NCBI GenBank assembly: GCA_003991915.1
Contig: RQTK01000938.1
Coordinates: forward strand, 95,381 to 159,380
Origin: Elysia chlorotica
Lineage: Eukaryota; Mollusca; Gastropoda; Plakobranchidae
Direction: 5' to 3'
Length of the DNA: 64,000 nt
Part shown: piece after piece, positions 1 through 13,126 of the stretch
Position numbering within the stretch: the first letter of the stretch is position 1
How the letters are laid out: each line of letters opens with the position of its first letter
The notes under the pieces: model-generated
The model's database searches: none
Told to the model about the DNA's origin: nothing
What the model saw: only the letters and a program-made list of their open reading frames with translations
Made by a program: the position numbers and the translations under genes

Positions 1-47
<47 letters not shown>

Positions 48-285
48 GCTATTGTTGTTGTTGTTGTTGTCGTTGTTCTAGTTGTTGGTGTTGTTGTTGG
101 TGCTGGTGGTGGTGGTGATGGTGGTGGTGGTAGTGGTGGTGGTGGGGTGATGATGATGATGATAATGATGATGATAATGATGATGATGATGAAGAAGATG
201 ATGATGGTGGTGGTGTGGTGGTAGTGGTGGTGGTGGTGGTGGTAGTCGTGATGATGGTGGTAGTAGTGATGGTGGTGATGGTGGT
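1..285. repeat. Trinucleotide tract (TTG, GGT, GAT)
   Basis: TTG repeats at the left edge change into GGT and GAT repeats. The tract is cut by the window start. Confidence 0.95.
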
Positions 286-560
286 GGCTATGAGATATAC
301 TCTTTCGAACAGGGTTTTCAGAGCTATAGTATGCACAGGATGTGGACGATGAGATCTCATTTCTACGCGATTTTAAACAAACAATGAGATATGAAATTAG
401 TAAAATAGTTAAAGTCTATCCTGAACACCATCCTAATTTGGACATTTCTAGCTATATGCCCTCTCCTCACCAATATAGCTAGCATTGTCCCAATGAAGAT
501 GGTATTCAAGATAAACCTCAAATATTTTTCTCATGTCAGAATGCCCTCACTTCTCGGAGA

Positions 561-818
561 GGGGGCGCGGTGGCCCTGGGGTAGAACATCGGCTTCCGGC
601 GCAAAAAATCCGTGGTTTGAACCCTGGCGATTGCGTTCCCTGCTGGTTGGGTCAGTGTCAGATTAGTCTGACCGACTGAGAAAGGAGTCTTGGTATTCTC
701 GCCCTATCTCATGTGTGGCGGCACATAAAATTGTCAGACGTCAGTCTTGCGGCCCGTCCACAATATAGCCTATATAGTACTGATTTTGGACGTTAAACCA
801 ACTCAACTCAATTCAATC
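561..818 (+). mobile_element. tRNA-derived SINE, full length, with target-site duplication
   Basis: The tRNA-like head GGCCCTGGGGTAGAAC (box A region) and GGTTTGAACCC (box B) is followed by a body (GTCAGTGTCAG, GTGTGGCGGCAC, CGTCCACAATATAGCC) and the 3' end GACGTTAAACCAACTCAACT. TCTCGGAGA occurs at 552-560 and 819-827, flanking it as a 9-bp target-site duplication. Confidence 0.85.
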
Positions 819-1790
819 TCTCGGAGAATGCGCAGACTATGAACCATACGTTTTTTATATATTAAATAGCAATCTGTGTTATTATTTATCTCGGTGATAG
901 AGTAAGATGGGAGGGGAGAGTAATCGGGCATACAGGAGAGGAGAGTGTTAAATACTTTTAGAGAAACAAGAGAAGAGAAGAGAGACAGAGCCAGAGAGAC
1001 AAAGAGAGACAGAGACAGAGATACTGAGTTACAGAGAGACGTGTTTCAGAAAGCGAAGTTTTGTCAGGTAAAATACAAACAAAACAAAACGGACAAAAAA
1101 AAAAAAGCACCACGCAAACGAACTTTTTTTCTTTTCATTTCCTTTACAGACAGAGAAATGTGAAGAAAGTTTCTATCTATACTTAAAATTTTGAAAACAA
1201 CTTATCTTGTTTTTTCACCTTAGAACAGCCCCAAGTCTTGTGGCGATAAGAGAACCAGAACATTAGATATCCCTTACCCGCAAAAAAGGTCACGTTTCGA
1301 CAACAATAATTGTTATGTCTTCCCACAGAAAAACACAAAATTAACAAATTGAATGGGGATATACATTTATAATTTAAATTCTAAACTTTATGTCGGAAGT
1401 TAAATTTTTTAAATAGTTTTCTCCCCAGTTTATTCACGAAATGTCAGTGTGACAAAATATTTCAAACAAAGAATGGATAATAAAGTTAACAAAAAAAATG
1501 AATACCTCGACTCTCTCTTTTCGGAGTAAAAGGCCAATTTAAATAAACAAATCAACAACATTATCAGACGTCGATTGCCACGAAAAACAAACTGGCAGGT
1601 GTGTTTAATCATAATGTCTATGCACCCCTTTTGTTTGCATGAGTGTAGCTATTCCCCGCGTTTGGTTTATCTCACGATCTGAAATATTTATGTCCGATCT
1701 ATTAAGAATAGTGCACACAAATTTACTTTACAAAATTAATATAGATATATCTAGAGAGAAAAGACGAAAACAACAACAAAACCCATCATC

Positions 1791-1868
1791 AACAACAAGA
1801 ACAACAACAACAACTACAACAACTACAACAACAACAACAACTACAACAAGAACAACAACAACAACAAA
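1791..1868. repeat. AAC microsatellite
   Basis: AAC/ACT units in an interrupted tract. It encodes only poly-Thr and is not a gene. Confidence 0.9.
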
Positions 1869-3200
1869 CGCCAGCGTGATCATGACAGCTTCAGTACACG
1901 TAGTTCTGAGTTCTTGGGAACAGACTAAAGGAACAAAGAAAGCACATTATTTTTTTTTTTGCACTGGTTTTCAATATCTTAGGCATAAAAAAGTCATGCT
2001 TCATTATAATTGTATTTGTTCTGTCTTTCTCTAAACCAGAACACGACACTTTTACATATAAATCTATTATAATTCATGGAAAGATAGACAATTCACGCCT
2101 TCAGCCATAGCCATTTATGATATAATCAAAGCTTTTCCGGCTTTTGTTGTTGGTGTTGTTGATAATGTTCTTGTTGCTGTTGTTGTTGATAATGTTTTTG
2201 TTAGTGTCGGTTGTTGTTGTGTTTTATAGGACCACATTAACTTCTTATTTATGTGTTTGTGACTTCAACACTTTTAACCTTTTCTATTACATTAAACACA
2301 AATTAATTATAGCTAGACCTATAAAACTTCTATTCAATCGCAAAGCATCATACATTACATTCATGTTGTATTCTATACAAATAAGACGTCAGGTATAACA
2401 ATGAACAGAGTCTTATAACGAGATTGAAAACCTTTTTTTCCGAAAACATATTAATACGAGTGGAGCTAAACGTTAACGTAAAGTTCTAAAAAAAATATAC
2501 AATCCTCTTCTGTCTGAGAAAGGAAAACAGGCATACACACCTTTCAAAAATGACAACAGCCAGTCTGAGCGGTGTTGTATAACTACATAATAATCCTGCA
2601 CTTTTTTTTACGCACGCTTAATCACGCGATTAGCATCAGTCTGTGGTATACTGTATCTAACTAAAAGTTACTTAACAGTGGTAGGAAACAGGTCAGGCGG
2701 ATCGCTGGTTATATATACATCTTCACTTTAATTTTACCAATTAGGATTGCATATAATTATGGATTACAATGGCAGCAGCATCTCGAAAGAGGGGAATCAT
2801 TATCAAATTAATTATTGCAATGTCGCTTATCAGATAGATGGGTTCAACAACACACCAGTTTATTCTTTCAACAACAACAACAACAAAAACTGTTGGGGCG
2901 ATTAGCTGTTCTCCTACTGAGACTGGTTTCTTTCTTTCTTTACATATAATAATTATGTATTATGCGAAAGCCAATTTTATTATGTTTCTGGCCTTTGCGT
3001 CTGAGATTAGTTTCCAACAAAAGGCGTATAAAAAGTGTTTTTCCTTTTTCTCAACATTTAGAAAAACACTCGTTTGTTTCGGCCATAAGAGTCTCAAAAG
3101 CTAATTATTACAATCGATGGTGCTTAAATCTATTCATGTAAACAAACAAAATATATACTAGTGTTGAATCATAGTTCATAGCTATAGCTCAGGACAAATT

Positions 3201-3765
3201 GAGTGGTTTTCCCAAACTGGGTAACTCGCTCAATTTACCTAGTTTTTGGTGTACCAAATGAATTAGATAAAACTAAGTCACGGACCAAAATGATGTTATC
3301 TTTTGTTTTGGTATTTCCCACAGAGGGGCGCTATCAGACAAATACAGTTAGTTGAGTCCTAAATGATATATGCCTTGATATTAGACATTATCATAACGTA
3401 CTTTGTAAATCTTAAGTAATGGTTTATAGGGGAACCTATGACCGTGACATCGGTGATTCAGAGGAGGTGGATATGTTTATTATATTTAAGTCCTCTTTAG
3501 TTTCTTGTGAGATTTGTTGCATTTTATTTTAGCTTTCTAACATTGGTTAAAGGCTGAGGATGTAGACTTTAAAGAGCATCATTATTAAAGTTACCAAGTT
3601 TTGGAAAACCACTAAATTTTCTTGGTCTCTAAATCAAAGAGTTACTTGGTTTTGATGGTCCCTTTATGAGGGCGATACTAACCTGGCTGTTCAGAGTATT
3701 CGATTTGCCATTATTCTCATATTTAAAAAAAATCAAGTTACCAAGTTTTGGAAAACCACTCATCA
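3201..3765. repeat. Inverted-repeat element, possible MITE
   Basis: GTGGTTTTCCCAAACTGGGT AAC at 3202 is the near inverse of GTTACCAAGTTTTGGAAAAC CAC ending at about 3613, and the right terminus is repeated at about 3735-3760. The interior has no reading frame. Confidence 0.5.
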
Positions 3766-5015
3766 AACATAGACATGCGATCAAATCCAAACCGCTCCAC
3801 CCTAACATACCAAATTTTACAGTGAAATTACAAAAGATCCAGAGAATTTGAGAGTCATAAAACTAATAACATCGAACGCCTAATCAAATTTTAAGTTTAA
3901 ATTTAGCTGCAATACTTTAGCTTTGTCCATCCTACAGTCCCCACGAATTTCGTGGGTTCCCAGCTAATCGTAAAATATTATACGCGTATAATATGGGAGC
4001 GGTGAGCACAGCTAAAGGTAATAAATAATTACCTGGGAATAATATTCTTCTTTCGCAATTTCAGTTTTCCGCGTATCTGAAAAACCCCACTAGTTTCTTG
4101 TGTTCCAACCCACGTCTTTTCGCTTTAAATTGCGCAGATTTGAAAATAATTACACTGGAAAGGATACAAAATAAATTATTGTCAGCGCATGAAACGCCAA
4201 AATATGTCAAGAAGAATATGGGGGAAAATAGGCCTAACCTACAGCTAATTGCTTTCTAGCTTTTTATTTATTGTTTCTAAATTTATTTTTATGCTGGCTA
4301 TCACAAAACAGAAAGTCTAATTAATATAAAATAAAGTATTTGCGCATTTCGTTTTTCAAAGCACACATTCAAAGTGCACAATTTCACTAACGAAAAAAAC
4401 AACAACATACTGTGGAGTTTTTAAAGTTCCTACCTTTATTCGATGTGGTTGAATTGCTAGATCTAGTTGTAGAAGCAGTGTCTTATGAAGGCATTCAATA
4501 ATTTGGAGGTGATCACATAGATGCCAACATTACTGGATCGAAGCGTAACACTAACAGCGTATTGGTTTACTAACTACTACAATGTACTATAATTGCCTGG
4601 TTCTATATTAATGTACACTTAGCAGCAACGTCAGTGCATGTATGTCACACGGTCTTGTTTAGCGTCATTGTCAATTATAGCGGCATTAAGTACATAGAGG
4701 AAGAAAATTTAGTCGCCCCACTGACCATTACTTAAATGCCATAGTTTGGCGTCTAGTTCTTTCTTTCTTGTACTTAATACCTAATATATAGATCAACATG
4801 ACGCAGTCGACGCACGTCAAGTCGAAAGTGCTAATTTCTCGTATGGCTTATATTTCTTATGAGACTCAGGTCCGCGTTGAATCGAATAGGGTTGGATTGA
4901 GCAGATTGTATGATTGTATCGTTTACAAAGCAGAATGTTTATAAGTCTCATCTTTGGAGATTGAACGTAATAGATTACACTACAAAAACAAACACGCATT
5001 CGGGCGCACAGAGAG

Positions 5016-5016
<1 letters not shown>

Positions 5017-5096
<80 letters not shown>

Positions 5097-5110
5097 TAGA
5101 GAGAGAGAAG
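5017..5110. repeat. GA microsatellite
   Basis: An almost pure GA tract with a degenerate purine-rich tail to about 5235. Confidence 0.95.
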
Positions 5111-5599
5111 AGAGTCATACAGACAGACAAAGGCACAAAGGCAGAGACAGTGATAGCAACAAAGAGACAGAGGTACAGAGAGACAGAGACAGACAGAGAG
5201 AGAGAAAAGAGATAGTGAGAGAGAGAGTGAGAGAGTCTCATAATTATTTTAATCCACCGTTTGTTTTTTTTAAGCTAAAACACTTTTAGAAGTATATGAT
5301 AGATTTTAAAAAATTGCCGCAATAAAAATTGGGGTCAGGTAACTCAGAAGATAGAGTACGCGACTTCTAGTCAAAAGATACAGTTTTGGAATCCCAATTG
5401 ACCCTCCTCTTCCTTTCTGTTTTGATTGGCATCAGTATGATGGGACCTTCGGATTCAGAAGTCATGTACTCATTGCTCTGTCTCTGTGTAGCAACACTTA
5501 CAGTAATGTCAGATATTATTCTTGGTGTCCGTTCTGAGGATACCCTGCTTGTTACCAGTGGACGTTCAGAGACCTTACAATGAACCAACCAAAAACTTC

Positions 5600-5885
5600 A
5601 TCTGAGTTGATAGAGCGTTGGTTTCCCAATCGAGAGGTCCGCAATTCGAAACCCACGGTCGCTCAAAAAAAACCAAAACAAAAAAAAACGCATTTGCTCG
5701 CTTTCGTCCCCTACTGGTTTAGTCAGTGCTAGTTTAATTTGATCGGCTGAAACTGGAGTCCAAGTCTCTCCGCACTGTGGCAATGTGTGGCAACGTGTTA
5801 ATTTGTCAGGCGTTGGTCTTGGGACCCGTCCACAATATAGTATACATACTGCTGGCGTTGGATATTAAACAACCAACTCAACTCA
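5600..5885 (+). mobile_element. tRNA-derived SINE (variant head)
   Basis: Head AGTTGATAGAGCGTTGG and AATTCGAAACCC. The body and tail match the family (GTCAGGCGTTGGTCTTGGGA, CCGTCCACAATATAG, CAACCAACTCAACTCA). The head differs from the copy at 561, so at least two head types share one tail. Confidence 0.75.
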
Positions 5886-6566
5886 TTAAAGAGAAATAGG
5901 GTCAGGCTTGTATACGGCATGTCTAGTGATAAGAGTGCACATACTATGATGACGTCAATCTGATAATAAATACCAAGTGCCATAGTGTACTCTGAGTGTG
6001 TCGTGAAAATTAAATTAGAGGTCAATGGACAGGGTTCATTTGGGCACTGTGTCTTTTTCCTTGTTTAGTTAGTTAGCGAGTCTTTTCAATTACGCGGACT
6101 GTCGGATTTATCAAACTGTTCGCTTTAAGGAGACGGCGATGCTGACAGTCTGACACTCCGCAGCTCACCAAACTGCTGGATACTGAATCACTGCGTCAGT
6201 GATGGATTTTATAGACTTCGAATAATCTACATGTTGTATAGTACTATTGTGTATGACGATTTTTTTTCTTATTGGCAAAGTAGGCTAGTGAAATCTGTAA
6301 ACTTCATAAGACTGTCTGGATGGAGTTTTCTTCTTCAACCTATGGGGAGCAGATCAGGGGAAAGGGCAATGGGAAAGAAGCGAATGCGTGGTTGGTAAGA
6401 CGAATGAAAGTTAATACAGTGAGGAGATAGCGGAGAGAGAGTGAAGAGAGCGAGGGATAGAGACACAAACACACACAAACACACCAATATTTTGGAGAGA
6501 TTCAGAGGTAAAGACAGAAAGAGAAAGAACAAGTAAAAGAAAAAGAGAGGAGAGAGGGTCACAGAA

Positions 6567-6908
<342 letters not shown>

Positions 6909-7115
6909 ATAGGGCGAACGAGGGAGATGGAGAGTGAGAAAAAGCGATAGATACTCAGTAAGGATTACCAAGGCAAGCAAAATAAAATAGTGTCCACATT
7001 TTCCTTATGATTGGAAAGCTGTACAGACAAATTTATGTATTAAACATCCACAGCCATATACACTGATATCCGGGCTGCTCTTCCTCGACTGTTTCATCTT
7101 TTAACTTGAAAAATA

Positions 7116-7286
<171 letters not shown>

Positions 7287-8089
7287 GATGTCCACGATCA
7301 TCATCATTGCCCCCCATCCTTGACATGATAAGGGTAAAGGCCACGCCACAAACACGGGAGCGGATCCATTTCTATCTCGTGCACCTTCTCAACTTGGCCC
7401 CATCTATAACCCAAGAAATGCATAGTTTTGATTACCTTTGACCTACTTTGCAACTCGTGGATCTACCAGACACCACGACACATATACGTGACTGACAAAG
7501 TCACTATTCAGTATTCATTTAGAGATCTTGTTTCTCTCATGAACTTCATAAAGGTTATTGGACAGCCATAACTTGCATCATACCCACCCCAGAGACGGGT
7601 TTGTATTGTCATAATAGTACGGCACATTAATCATAATATGAATCATATGCCGACACATTGATGTTTTTTTAATAGGGTTTTTATGCCTTTCAGCAAAAAT
7701 GTATATAATTGCATTGTTTGTGTTGCTTGAAAGTCTTTACGCTAAGATAATTGATCTTATTATTGGACAGGTTGGCTATGACGAAAACTTTTGATGGCAC
7801 TGCGTTTTCCAACCAACCCGACGCTACTACATGTATGCTTTGAAATGATAACGGTGAAAGATGCGTGACAGCTAAATAGGCCATCAATAAAAAGGAGGCA
7901 ACGTTGATAAGAAATTGGTCCAAAATAACAGATAGCTATTTTTTCCTTTAATATCTGTGGTGGAAAAAATGTGTTTACGGAATCTTTTGCATGAAAAAAA
8001 AAGAGGTTAAAATTATAGTTGAAATGCTGCAAAACTGATAAGGGGTTACGAGACACGGAATTCTGTACCAGAACATCCCTAAACCGTTT

Positions 8090-8094
8090 GTTGG

Positions 8095-8135
<41 letters not shown>

Positions 8136-8154
8136 GCTGTTGTTGTTTTGTTGT
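8090..8154. repeat. TTG microsatellite
   Basis: Pure TTG for about 50 bases, then interrupted. Confidence 0.93.
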
Positions 8155-8319
8155 GGGTTTCTTTTTTTTTTGCATTTTTGTTTTTGTGTCTGTTTCTTGA
8201 TACTGTTATATAACTTTGAGATTTATGAAAAGATTTTTCAGTATTCTAACATATTCAGCTTCAGCCTAGGTTTCCCGAAGAATACTATACGAAGACGGGT
8301 TTATTTGCTGAGATTCAAA

Positions 8320-8530
8320 CCGCGGACTGCCGAGCTGGTACGATAGCGCCTGAAGCGTACAGAGCCGCAGCTTGAGTCCCACACAAAGCAGGTGACCGGT
8401 CGAGATAGACGTCTTGATATTCCCGCGCTGTCTTTGTGTAGAAGCACGTACAAATATAAGATGTTAGTCTAAGGACCCATCCACAATAATAGTCTATATT
8501 GTGCAGTCATTGGACTCTAAGCAACAAACA
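8320..8530 (+). mobile_element. Degraded SINE copy
   Basis: GAGCTGGTACGATAGCGCC head remnant, then a body with CGCGCTGTCTTTGTGTAGAA and GGACCCATCCACAATAATAG. The 3' end is diverged. Confidence 0.5.
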
Positions 8531-8585
8531 AACAAAATAGACAAGGCGGCAGTTATAATGTACCCTCTACACGTGAAAAGCGCCG

Positions 8586-8694
8586 CCCCCCCCCCCCCAA
8601 AAAAAAAAAAACAAAAAAAAACCACACACCACAATCCCCCCCTCCCCCCCCCCCCCACCCCCCCAAAAAAAAAAACAACAAAAAAAACCACACA

Positions 8695-8752
<58 letters not shown>

Positions 8753-8790
8753 CTCTCTCTATCTCTCTATCTGTCTTTCTCTTTCTCTCT

Positions 8791-8846
<56 letters not shown>
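8586..8846. repeat. Poly-C/poly-A tracts and CT microsatellite
   Basis: Two C-runs and two A-runs (8586-8690) precede two CT tracts (8698-8748 and 8790-8846). C-run lengths may be sequencing-sensitive. Confidence 0.93.
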
Positions 8847-8851
<5 letters not shown>

Positions 8852-9300
8852 CAATTTACATATGATATGCAAGAGCGTCGAGCATCATGGTGCTGTCACG
8901 TGAAGACTGAGGTAGACACCCATGGCACAATGAGGCTCCCCGTCATAACAAACTGCCCAAGTCACCTCAGTAAACAAACATTGATTTGCATTAATTAAGA
9001 TTCAAAGTATGTCATAACATGACGCATTTGGCACAGGTGGCACAGTTCTCACTGCTGCCGTTTAGGCTGAGCAGACTGAACAAAACGTGCTTTCTGAGAT
9101 TCACCTCGTGTTAAGTATGCCAATAAATCAATAATAACTGCTGTTATTGAACAATGTTTTTAGTTTGATCAATTCGGTGATTTAGGCGCTGTATTTAAAG
9201 ATAAATAGGCTTCTGATTGATACACATTGCTCAATTCTTAAAATATGAGATTAGACACAAAATACGGAAAGGAAATAATAAATTAATCTAGACCCAATTA

Positions 9301-9302
<2 letters not shown>

Positions 9303-9369
<67 letters not shown>

Positions 9370-9370
9370 A
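9303..9370. repeat. AAC microsatellite
   Basis: Nearly pure AAC units. Confidence 0.95.
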
Positions 9371-10027
9371 AACAGTGTACGAAAAGACTAGCTACTATTT
9401 ATGGTAGCTCTGAACTTCTCTTAAAAGACGTTATTGTTGTCTTTATGTTTATCATTCTGTAAAGTAACCATTAATAAACCATTCTGGTCAAACTTGGAGT
9501 GTTTTGCTTAATGCGAAAAAAAGGAAAGAAAAATTAAGATTGCTATTTTCCATCGCCCACCGCTGAGAATTCTATCCCAGCCTTGCTGGCGCCACATACA
9601 CTTGTGAATTTAAAAAAAAATAACAGCAAACAATTAACTCTCTTAACTCCAAAAGCTAATGGGACTGGGTGTGAAAAGTGGCAGCGGGAAAAATGTGTTT
9701 ACTGATAAGAGATTATGAATCATAAAAGAATTTAAAAAAATTGCTCTTATTTTGTGAATAATTTTACACTTAAGTTTAACTGACCGTAAAAAGAACAAAG
9801 CAAAACATACACACACAAAAACAAAAACAAAACAAAACAAAACACAAACAAAATGCACTGAAACCATCATAAATTAAGAGTACACTGCACTGAGAAAGAT
9901 AAGGCGTGATGAGGTCAGCATTATGTGAGACAACTTTAAAGAAACGCTTCACTTTAGGCAAGCGTGATAACAAAATTGGTGATAAGCGCCAGATATCTCA
10001 GCAGTCAGGGGTAGAGAGTTGTTATTG

Positions 10028-10275
10028 TTGTTGAGTTGGTTTAACGTCCAACATCAGCACTATATAGGCTATCTTGTGCACGGGCCCCAAGACTAACGTC
10101 AGACAATTTTATGTGCTGCCACACAACAGAGACAGGGCGGGGATGCCATGACTCCTGTCTCAGCTGTTCATCTTATACTGACACCGACCCAATCAGTAGG
10201 GAGCGCAATCGCCAGGGCTCGAACCCGGACCTTTTGCGTCGGAAGCCGATGTTCTACCCCAGGACCACCGCCCCC
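10028..10275 (-). mobile_element. tRNA-derived SINE, nearly full length
   Basis: Reverse copy. The tail is GAGTTGGTTTAACGTCCAAC on the plus strand, with box B GGCTCGAACCC and the head GTTCTACCCCAGGACCACCG at the right end. It closely matches the copy at 561. Confidence 0.85.
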
Positions 10276-10279
10276 CCCC

Positions 10280-10324
10280 CTCAGAGAGAGACGGAGAGAG
10301 AAAGGGGAGAAATAGCGAGAGAGC

Positions 10325-10382
<58 letters not shown>

Positions 10383-10395
10383 GGGGGGGGGGGGC
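10280..10395. repeat. GA tract with poly-G
   Basis: GA repeats with a G-run at 10381-10394, next to a SINE head end. Confidence 0.93.
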
Positions 10396-11120
10396 TGGGA
10401 AATCACCGGGAAAGATAGAAAGGGTAGGGAGATAAACAGAGACAGATAGACAAACAATGGTCAGAGAGGTGGAAATAGAGAGTATCACTGATTGTAAATA
10501 ATAATAAAACAAAAACAAAATCGATCCGAAGAAGGTATGGTTGAGACTCGTTTAAAAATTCTTTGGAAAAAAAAAAAATACAAATAAGTCTTGCTTTAGT
10601 TAAATAATTAAAAATATTATAATACGCATCTTCATGGACACCGGGAAGAGAGGGGGAGAGGGAGACGAGCTGGTGCAAGTAGTAGAGCGTTGGTCTCTTA
10701 TTATTATTATTTTATTATTATTATTATTGTTGTTGTTGTTGTTGTTGTTGTTGTTTCAAATAAAAATTTAAAACATTATTTTTTAATGACTGGAAATAAA
10801 ACCTGTTCAGATCACACGTAACTAGACTACATTTTTTGTGTGGTAAATATAGCCCTAGGTACCCCGTCATGCGTTAAGAATATAAAAACAGAAATAGAAG
10901 GCATGCAAACAAACCGGCCCACCCATGTTTTGAGAAGGTCACGTGGCTGACGTCTACAGTCTGGGTCTACGTCTATGCCTTGTCTCGCAGAAGTCGGTCA
11001 GAAGCTCTGGGATTCTGGGAAAATCCAGATCGAGATCGAAATTAGATCTTACTAAACCAAGGTAACTTTAGCCCCAGTTAACACCCAAACTGTAGGCCTA
11101 ACCTGTCTGGCCTTTCAGGA

Positions 11121-11399
11121 GTAAGGACATAGTCCAACATTCCTGTCTGAAATTAAAGATCAGGAAGTAACGCGCACAGTGAACGCTTAACTGAAACAGT
11201 GTTATCTTTGCCTGATACATTGTACTCCGTTTAAAAAAAAATTAAGTGACAAGAGTGCGAAAACTTAGTCATACGAAATAGAAACTCTGTTACGAAATAA
11301 GAAATACCTAAAAGCATACGTGCGTCTTCCTTCTACACAAAAAAGGTGTTGTCACCGTTTATCCTTTTCTTCTCTCGTTGTCTCATTTCTCAATCACTC

Positions 11400-11438
<39 letters not shown>

Positions 11439-12171
11439 CTCTATCTTTTTCTGAATCTCTCTTCCTCGCTCTGTCTATCACCTCTCTCATTCTGTCTATC
11501 CTTTTTACTCTCTCGATCCATCCACCCTCCCTTTTTCACTCTCCCTATCTCTATCTCTCCTTCCTTGATCCTGTGTCGGCAATCTTTGAGTATTCGTAGA
11601 TGCTTCTTAATTTTATGTCCCATTCATCTACCACACTAATCTACCGTTCTTTGTTTTCATTTTACAAAATCCGTTTGCCCCTTTTCCTCTTTCGTTTACG
11701 CTTACACTGTCCTAATCGAGAGGTCCTGGTTCGAACCCCACGATCCGACGGACAAAACTTTATAGTCATATGTCATCTTCTACTGGTTTGGCCAGTGTCA
11801 GTATAAAAACTGTAGTTTGAACGGCTAAAACAAGAGCGCTATCCCCAGCACTACGTGTATCTCTGTGTGGTAGCCAGTACGTAAAAGTGTTCGTAAGGAC
11901 ATAGTCCAACATTCCTGTCTGAAATTAAAGATCAGGAAGTAACGCGCACAGTGAACGCTTAACTGAAACAGTGTTATCTTTGCCTGATACATTGTACTCC
12001 GTTTAAAAAAAAATTAAGTGACAAGAGTGCGAAAACTTAGTCATACGAAATAGAAACTCTGTTACGAAATAAGAAATACCTAAAAGCATACGTGCGTCTT
12101 CCTTCTACACAAAAAAGGTGTTGTCACCGTTTATCCTTTTCTTCTCTCGTTGTCTCATTTCTCAATCACTC

Positions 12172-12202
<31 letters not shown>
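11121..12202. repeat. 310-bp near-identical direct duplication, 772-bp period
   Basis: 11121-11430 and 11893-12202 both begin GTAAGGACATAGTCCAACAT and continue with essentially the same bases to TTCTCAATCACTCTCTGTCT, each ending in a CTGT/CT microsatellite. The spacer (about 460 bp) holds pyrimidine-rich DNA and a truncated SINE. Confidence 0.92.
11702..11890 (+). mobile_element. Truncated SINE copy
   Basis: Begins CCTAATCGAGAGGTCCTGGT with TTCGAACCCC, then CTACTGGTTTGGCCAGTGTC and TCTCTGTGTGGTAGCCAGTA. The 3' tail is missing. It sits between the two arms of the 772-bp-spaced duplication. Confidence 0.6.
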
Positions 12203-12242
<40 letters not shown>

Positions 12243-13054
12243 TCCTATCGTTTACTCGTTCTGTGCATCTCCCCCCTTTCAATTTCTTTCCTGTCCCATC
12301 TTATCTGACTGATACATAAGTTATTCGGTTCACCTAGTGCTACCACTGTTGTTGCTACGTCACTAGACCTTTGCACTAATTTTAGCACGAAATCGCAGAA
12401 TGTTGCCGGTGAATATAAACAATTATCTCCTTCGTCACGGGTCGGATGGCATTAAGATCTGAGGTGCAGAAAACAGCGCACCTCTATAAGCGGCGGGTAC
12501 GGGAATTCCCAACATGTTTTACATACCAGCAGGCATGACCAAGTTTTTTCTCTTGCCCTAGGGGCAATCGCGGGTAGTCGTGCACTGCATAGAGGACGTG
12601 CGTTTTGTACTGGTTAAAGAGAACATACTAGCAAAAACAACAACAAAAATCACACCCAGTGCAATTTGACGCTACTCAGAGCGGCGAGTACGCACCTACA
12701 TGAGAAGATCGCGCACTTAAGAAACAAACAAAATCTAAAAAGTAAATCAAAAATATAGAAAAATATGTAACGACACGATTTATGACGATAAAAAAATAAT
12801 TAAAGAAAAGGAGGCACGATTCTATACTGACAATTGAGATGGTGTTGCCCAGTGTTGTTTTATATCTTGTTTTTTAATAACCATTATGGTGTTAAAATTA
12901 ATGCTTATTCAAAGATACCGATATTAAACTAATGTTGGTCATAATCATGTTAAACTAGAAACAGCAATAACAAAATAACAATACATGTAATAACAAAACT
13001 TTTGCAACGGCAACAATACATGTACTACAAATGTTGCTACTGCTACTTCTTCTT

Positions 13055-13126
<72 letters not shown>

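Larger units (their letters stand above)
819..5599. other. Gene-free stretch, left part
   Basis: AT-rich DNA with A-rich and purine tracts, an AAC tract, the possible MITE at 3201-3765 and a GA tract. I see no coding exon with splice sites or homology. Confidence 0.6.

Noticed and set aside
11346-11639. Plus-strand frames rich in Leu, Ser and Cys
   Set aside because: They come from CTGT/CT simple repeats within the duplicated arms and have no gene-like support.
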